Below are positions 44,910 through 48,903 of a stretch of 48,903 nucleotides of DNA, piece by piece. Made by a program: the position numbers and the translations under genes. Source of the stretch: Thermoguttaceae bacterium (lineage in GTDB: Bacteria > Planctomycetota > Planctomycetia > Pirellulales > Thermoguttaceae); the NCBI GenBank assembly GCA_017447865.1, contig JAFSMO010000070.1, positions 1 to 48,903 of the forward strand, written 5' to 3'. Under the pieces are notes generated by a model. That model did not search any database. It worked only from the letters and a program-made list of their open reading frames with translations, and was not told where the DNA came from. The first letter of the stretch is position 1. The number at the start of each line of letters is the position of its first letter.

Positions 44910-45986
44910 ATGCCACGCCACACGCTTTTATCGTCTCAGTCGGACGACGATTTTGATTCCCGGTCCAGTTTCGATCCGGGGGCCAGTTTTTCGGAGGACG
45001 ATATACCGACGCGGCTGACCATTCCGGCAGACGGGATCCCCGACGATGACGGCGCGCTGCGTCCGACGCGGATCCACGAAATGATCGGCCAGCGTGACGT
45101 TTACGAGCGGATCCTGATCGCCATCGACGCCACCCAAAAACGCCGCGAGCCGCTCGGCCACATTCTGTTCGACGGTCCTCCGGGACTCGGCAAAACGACG
45201 TTTTCGACGTGCATCCCACGCGAGCTGGGCGTTTCGTGCCAGATCGCCAGCGGTGCGACGCTCAAGGCCCCGAAGGATCTGATCCCGTATTTGACGAACG
45301 CGGAGGAGCGCTCCGTTCTGTTCATCGACGAGATCCACCGAATGCAGAAGGCGGTCGAGGAATTTCTTTACCCCGCGATGGAAGACTTCCGGATCGACCT
45401 GGTCATCGGCGAGGGGAGCGGCGCGCGGACGATCAACATGCAGTTGAAACCGTTCACGATCATCGGCGCCACGACCCGGGCGGGCCTCCTTTCCGCGCCG
45501 CTTCGGGACCGGTTCACGATGCGCGAGCACCTGGATTTCTACCCGGAATCCGACCTGGCGCTGATCATCGAGCGGAACGCGGCCAAACTGCGCGTGGACA
45601 TTTCGCCGGACGCTGCCGCGGAGATCGCCCGCCGAAGCCGCGGGACCCCGCGAATCGCGAACAATCGGCTCCGCTGGGTCCGGGACTACGCCGTCAGCCG
45701 GGCGGACGGGAAAGTCACGCTCGACGTCGCCTGCCGTGCGATGCAGATGCAGGAGATCGACGTTTTGGGCCTGGACCGTCAGGACCGCAAATATTTGGAA
45801 GTGATCCTTCGCGTTTTCAACGGCGGCCCGGTCGGCGTGGAGGCGGTCGCCCACACGATGAACGTCGCGCCGGACACGCTGGTGGACGAGGTGGAGCCGT
45901 TCCTCCTGCGCAGCGAACTGATCGTCCGCTCCCCCCGAGGAAGGATGCTCACCGAAAAGGCGATCGAGCATTTGAGACTGCATTGA
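44910..45986 (+). CDS. ruvB: Holliday junction branch migration helicase RuvB
   Basis: The 358-residue AAA+ motor drives branch migration with RuvA and RuvC; neither partner is in the window. The N-terminus is a divergent acidic stretch (about 1-45). RPTRIHEMIGQ opens the conserved part, followed by Walker A GPPGLGKTT (about 88-96), Walker B LFIDEIHRM, sensor GATTRAGLLSAPLRDRF with the arginine finger, GTPRIANNRLRWVRDYA and the C-terminal winged helix (VEPFLLRSELIVRSPRGR). Differences from the usual sequence (for example RSPRGR for RTPRGR) are conservative. ATG 44910 is reached through a leader filled by a heptamer array, without a Shine-Dalgarno. It appears to be a single-gene transcript with its own terminator. 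Confidence 0.96.
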   Translation: MPRHTLLSSQSDDDFDSRSSFDPGASFSEDDIPTRLTIPADGIPDDDGALRPTRIHEMIGQRDVYERILIAIDATQKRREPLGHILFDGPPGLGKTTFSTCIPRELGVSCQIASGATLKAPKDLIPYLTNAEERSVLFIDEIHRMQKAVEEFLYPAMEDFRIDLVIGEGSGARTINMQLKPFTIIGATTRAGLLSAPLRDRFTMREHLDFYPESDLALIIERNAAKLRVDISPDAAAEIARRSRGTPRIANNRLRWVRDYAVSRADGKVTLDVACRAMQMQEIDVLGLDRQDRKYLEVILRVFNGGPVGVEAVAHTMNVAPDTLVDEVEPFLLRSELIVRSPRGRMLTEKAIEHLRLH

Positions 45987-46003
45987 AACCAAAATCGAAA
46001 TCA

Positions 46004-46042
46004 GGAACAGGAAATCGGGACCCGGTTTTTTGTTCCTTCAAT
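46004..46042 (+). terminator. Terminator after ruvB
   Basis: The inner stem aaatcgg/ccggttt runs into six T, and an outer ggaaca/tgttcc pair encloses it. It lies about 20 bp after the stop and separates ruvB from cbiM. Confidence 0.65.
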
Positions 46043-46092
46043 TTTATTCGCACCCCAAACATTTCAAAGACTTAATAAAAAGGAATCCAACC

Positions 46093-47076
46093 ATGCACAT
46101 GGCAGACGCTCTCCTTTCTCCCGCCGTGGGTGGCACGATGTGGGCCATTTCCGCGGGACTGGTCGGTTACTCCGTCCACAAAATCCGCCAAAACTTCGAC
46201 GAAAGCCGCATCCCGCTGATGGGCGTGACCGGCGCGTTCGTTTTCGCGATGCAGATGATCAATTTTGCGATTCCCGGAACCGGTTCCAGCGGGCACATCG
46301 CGGGCGCGGTCCTGCTTTCCGCCCTGCTCGGCTCCTGCCCGGCGTTCCTCGTGATGGCGAGCGTCATTTTGATCCAGGCGCTCTTTTTTGCCGACGGAGG
46401 AATTTTGGCGTACGGCGGGAACCTCTTTAACATGGGATTCTTCGGCTGCTTCCTCGCGTACCCGTACGTTTTCAAGCCGATCCTTGGGAAATCCGGCTCG
46501 CCGTTCCGTCTGGCGCTGGCCTCGTGCGCGGCTTGCATCGTTTCCATGACTCTCGGCGCGCTGAGCGTCACGATCATGACGCTCGTTTCCGGCGTGACGG
46601 AACTCCCGTTCAAGGTCTTCGCGGCGGCCATGATCCCGATCCACCTCGCGATCGGTCTGGGTGAGGGCCTCGCCACGATGGTGGTCCTCGAGTTCGTGCG
46701 GAAGAACCTCCCCGACTTCCAGGCCGCGAAGCTGGAATCGCCCGGTTTCTCCTTCCGGAACCTCTGCTGGGTCTTCGCCCTGGCCGCGCTGGTCATCGGC
46801 GGCGGGATTTCGCTCCTCGCCTCCGGAAAACCGGACGGCCTGGAATGGTCCATGGAGCAAGTGGCCCAAACCAGTGAGCTGGACGCGCCCGAAAGCCAGC
46901 TCCATCAGATCTCCGAAACGATCACGGAGAAATGCTCGTTCCTGCCCGATTATGAGATCCCCGGCACGGACGGCGCGTGGTACGGGACCGTCGTTTCCGG
47001 GATCGTCGGCGTGCTGATCATGATCTGCGGCGCGATGATTTTCTACCGGAAAAAGAAGCCGGCGCAAGCCGAGTAG
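46093..47076 (+). CDS. cbiM: Cobalt/nickel ECF transporter substrate-binding protein CbiM fused to a PDGLE (CbiN-like) domain
   Basis: The 327-residue membrane protein takes up Co2+ or Ni2+. It starts MHMADALLSPAVGG; His2 is the known metal ligand, so the ATG at 46093 (AAAGGA about ten bases before) is firm. Several transmembrane helices fill residues 1-210, with GSSGHIAGAVLLSALLG bearing a second His. After about residue 235 comes a PDGLE-type domain (GKPDGLEWSMEQ, CSFLPDYEIP) and a final helix (YGTVVSGIVGVLIMICGAMIFY), which corresponds to CbiN; no separate cbiN exists here. It heads the cbiM-cbiQ-cbiO operon. No cobalamin or nickel riboswitch is visible in the 106-bp upstream gap, so metal specificity is not certain. 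Confidence 0.93.
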   Translation: MHMADALLSPAVGGTMWAISAGLVGYSVHKIRQNFDESRIPLMGVTGAFVFAMQMINFAIPGTGSSGHIAGAVLLSALLGSCPAFLVMASVILIQALFFADGGILAYGGNLFNMGFFGCFLAYPYVFKPILGKSGSPFRLALASCAACIVSMTLGALSVTIMTLVSGVTELPFKVFAAAMIPIHLAIGLGEGLATMVVLEFVRKNLPDFQAAKLESPGFSFRNLCWVFALAALVIGGGISLLASGKPDGLEWSMEQVAQTSELDAPESQLHQISETITEKCSFLPDYEIPGTDGAWYGTVVSGIVGVLIMICGAMIFYRKKKPAQAE

Positions 47077-47123
47077 GCCTCCCGTTTTTTGAGGTTTTTT
47101 CTTTTCACTGATCGGGAGATTTT

Positions 47124-47855
47124 ATGAGACTCGACCAATGCATTTCGACTCTCCAGGCGCTGAACGAAGAGGAACGCGGTGCGTTTCGCCACTTCGCGCC
47201 CATTCCGAAAGTCGTGCTTTTGGTCGGGTACCTCGTGCTGGTGGTTTCGTTTGAGCGTTACGATTGGGCCGGAACGCTCATTCTGGCGCTGGTCCCGTAC
47301 GTTCTGGCGGTTCTGGGGGGGCTTTCCCCCTGGTTCATCCTGAAGCGGGCGTGCGTCGCGCTTCCGTTCGTTCTTTGTGCGGGGGCGGCCAACTTTTTTT
47401 TCGACTCGCCCGCCAATGCCGCGATTTCCCTCGGCGTTTTGACGGCCAAAACCTTCGGGACCGTCGGCGGGGTCCTGCTTCTGACGCTCACTACGTCGAT
47501 GAGCGGGATTACCGGCGCGCTGGCCGCTCTGCACGTTCCGTGCCTGCTGATTCTTCAGATCCAGCTCATGTTCCGGTACTTGATCCTCGCGATGGAGGAG
47601 GCTCTGCACATCACGAACGCGTACCACCTCCGGAATCCCGAGTGCCGCATGATTCCCGTGCGTGACTGGGGCCAGCTGGCGGGCCAGCTTTTCATCCGGA
47701 CGGTCCGCCGCGGAAACGGCGTCTATGCCGCGATGCAATGCCGGCTTTTCTCGGCCCGAACGGTCATTTCCGAGGTCCGGCGCACACGGAAGCGCGAGTG
47801 GCTGGTGGTTTTCGTCCTCCTTTTGGCCTTTGGCGCCGTGAGGTGGTTTTTATGA
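47124..47855 (+). CDS. cbiQ: ECF transporter transmembrane component CbiQ
   Basis: The 243-residue protein is the permease that couples CbiM to the ATPase. Four or more helices (about 29-45, 48-66, 72-95 and 100-145) are followed by two cytoplasmic coupling segments: EEALHITNAYHLRN (about 155-168) and GVYAAMQCRLFS (about 196-207). The last helix ends RWFL. GGGAG is near the ATG at 47124 (cgggagatttt). The stop overlaps the start of cbiO by four bases (ATGA), giving translational coupling. The EEA-type coupling motifs are slightly diverged from the usual Ala-Arg-Gly pattern. Confidence 0.9.
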   Translation: MRLDQCISTLQALNEEERGAFRHFAPIPKVVLLVGYLVLVVSFERYDWAGTLILALVPYVLAVLGGLSPWFILKRACVALPFVLCAGAANFFFDSPANAAISLGVLTAKTFGTVGGVLLLTLTTSMSGITGALAALHVPCLLILQIQLMFRYLILAMEEALHITNAYHLRNPECRMIPVRDWGQLAGQLFIRTVRRGNGVYAAMQCRLFSARTVISEVRRTRKREWLVVFVLLLAFGAVRWFL

Positions 47856-48556
47856 TCATCGAATTTCGTAACGTAACGATTTCCCGCGGCGGCGTGTCGG
47901 CGCTTGAGGACGTTTCCTGGACGTTTGACTCGGAAAAAACGCCCTCCGTGGCCATTCTCGGAGCGAACGGGGCGGGGAAGTCCACGTTCCTCGAGGCGAT
48001 CCTCGGCCTGCGGCCCCTCACCTCCGGGCAGATCCTCGTCGATGAAATGCCGGTCGGGAAGGGCCACCTCACCCAGATCCGCCGCCGGGTCGGGCTGGTT
48101 TTTCAGAATTCCGACGATCAGCTCTTTTCGCAGACCGTCCGCGAAGACGTTTCCTTTGGCCCGACGCACATGGAACTCGACTCCGAAGAAGTGAAACGCC
48201 GGGTCGATGAGGCACTGGAAAAAATGGGGATCGTGACGCTGGCCGAGCGGAGCGTTTCCACCCTCTCCGGCGGGGAAAAACGACGGGCGGCGCTGGCCGG
48301 TGTGCTGGCGATGCACCCCGAGGCGGTGCTTCTGGACGAGCCGACGAGCATGCTGGACCCGCGTGGCTGCCGCGAGCTGGCGGAGTACCTGAACACGCTC
48401 GAGATGATGAAACTGGTGGCGACGCATGATCTTCTTTTTGCGACGCGCGTCTGCCCGTTCTGCCTGATCCTGAAGGACGGAAAAATCCATGCCTCCGGCC
48501 TCACGGAGGACCTTCTGAAAGACGAAACGCTTCTGATGGAGACCGGCCTGGCGTAG
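47852..48556 (+). CDS. cbiO: ECF transporter ATP-binding protein CbiO
   Basis: The 234-residue ABC ATPase powers the Co/Ni importer. It has Walker A GANGAGKST (about 35-43), Q-loop FQNSDDQLFSQTV, signature LSGGEKRRAALAG (about 139-151), Walker B AVLLDEPTSMLD and the H-loop ATHD. I took ATG 47852, inside the cbiQ stop; a longer in-frame start further back would overlap cbiQ by more than 100 bp. At 234 residues it is shorter than the common 270, lacking only the C-terminal tail. Its last codons form part of a 110-bp inverted repeat that closes at the window edge, so the stop region occurs twice with one mismatch. Confidence 0.92.
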   Translation: MIIEFRNVTISRGGVSALEDVSWTFDSEKTPSVAILGANGAGKSTFLEAILGLRPLTSGQILVDEMPVGKGHLTQIRRRVGLVFQNSDDQLFSQTVREDVSFGPTHMELDSEEVKRRVDEALEKMGIVTLAERSVSTLSGGEKRRAALAGVLAMHPEAVLLDEPTSMLDPRGCRELAEYLNTLEMMKLVATHDLLFATRVCPFCLILKDGKIHASGLTEDLLKDETLLMETGLA

Positions 48557-48606
48557 AATCCAACCCAGAAGTTCACGTCCAGCCCGCTGCAAACTCCAGC
48601 GACTAT

Positions 48607-48834
48607 AGGCCCCGCGGATCAGGCGGATGGGGCGGATTAAGGCGGATTTTTAAATTAAAAAATGGCCCCCCTGAAAGGGGGGCTGCCGAGCGAAGCGAGG
48701 CTGGGGGGTTCAGACAAAAGGACGGATTTTCACCAGTTCCGGAACCCCGCCGGCCCTACGGGCCACCTCCCCTTTCAGGGGAGGCTTCCTCATAATCCGC
48801 CGTAATCCGCCCCATCCGCCTGATCCGCGGGGCC
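48607..48834. repeat. Palindromic GCGGAT-repeat element, copy 3
   Basis: This copy has aggccccgcgg at the left, ccgcggggcc at the right and GCGGATNAG arms, like the copies at 30084 and 40920. Its centre has been replaced by a CCCCTGAAAGGGG element (48664-48788). Confidence 0.8.
48664..48788. repeat. CCCCTGAAAGGGG palindromic element, copy 2 (nested)
   Basis: The left edge ggcccccctgaaagggggg and right edge cccctttcaggggaggctt enclose a sequence that matches the element at 31761-31886 in inverse orientation, including ggaggtggcccg-agggcc and the ggttccg-aactggtgaaa segment. Confidence 0.8.
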
Positions 48835-48903
48835 GGTAGTCGCTGGAGTTTGCAGCGGGCTGGACGTGAACTTCTGGGTTGGATTCTACGCCAGGCCGGG
48901 CTC

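Larger units (their letters stand above)
48539..48903. repeat. Near-perfect 110-bp inverted repeat that includes the end of cbiO
   Basis: The left arm (48539-48648) and right arm (48794-48903) match inverted at about 106 of 110 positions by hand alignment. The arms contain the last six codons of cbiO, a 50-bp flank also found beside element copy 2, and the GCGGAT-type repeats. The window stops inside the right arm. Confidence 0.8.

Noticed and set aside
45987..46092. Cobalamin riboswitch ahead of cbiM
   Set aside because: The 106-bp gap holds a terminator and a short Shine-Dalgarno region, with no space for or trace of the conserved B12-box.
48539..48903. Insertion sequence with terminal inverted repeats
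   Set aside because: The interior between the arms has no transposase frame and consists of palindromic repeats only.

Overview
The window looks like a chromosomal segment of a planctomycete, probably a gut or other host-associated lineage. This is an inference from gene content. Supporting signs are two PEP-CTERM surface proteins, two DUF1080 (3-keto-disaccharide hydrolase) proteins, a DUF1573 protein, three giant secreted and membrane-anchored proteins of about 1,600 residues, a membrane-bound GspE/PilB-like protein with a ruined Walker A site, a bacterial Ino1, and frequent starts without a Shine-Dalgarno sequence. No ribosomal RNA or other phylogenetic marker is present to fix the lineage.

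Layout. Every gene from 317 to 26598 is on the minus strand and every gene from 26947 to 48556 is on the plus strand, so the window diverges from an AT-rich 350-bp region at about 26.6-26.95 kb. Minus strand, in order of transcription: (i) three consecutive giant proteins (26598 to 12113), the last two translationally coupled; (ii) a PriA-N-terminus-like/Sel1 protein with its own promoter and terminator (11909 to 10893); (iii) a carbohydrate/surface block led by a strong promoter at 10753-10780: two PEP-CTERM proteins with beta-strand repeats, two near-identical DUF1080 proteins, a terminator, then glycerate kinase and a BNR_4 beta-propeller protein. Plus strand: a DUF1573 protein with an acidic 8-residue tandem repeat; hemL; ino1; a Lys/Glu-rich protein that runs out of frame into a DEAD-box helicase; a pseudo-GspE/CvpA-like/membrane-protein operon; tRNA-Gln; a possible 33-residue peptide; cimA; a giant beta-helix protein; ruvB; and a cobalt/nickel ECF transporter operon cbiM-cbiQ-cbiO.

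How genes work together. The 317-10615 block suggests uptake or turnover of complex glycans with surface display, since PEP-CTERM proteins are sorted by an exosortase that lies elsewhere. The giant trio forms an envelope-directed module of unknown function. The 35144-38739 operon looks like a membrane complex built around an inactive secretion-ATPase homologue. cbiMQO imports Co or Ni. hemL, ino1, cimA and ruvB are housekeeping.

Intergenic DNA is unusually structured. Heptanucleotide tandem repeats of four or more different sequences abut start or stop codons, twice as inverted arms around the same core. Three palindromic GCGGAT-repeat elements and two CCCCTGAAAGGGG elements are dispersed, one nested in another, and the window ends inside a 110-bp inverted repeat that includes the tail of cbiO. 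Several promoters share a -35/-10 architecture with a 16-nt spacer.
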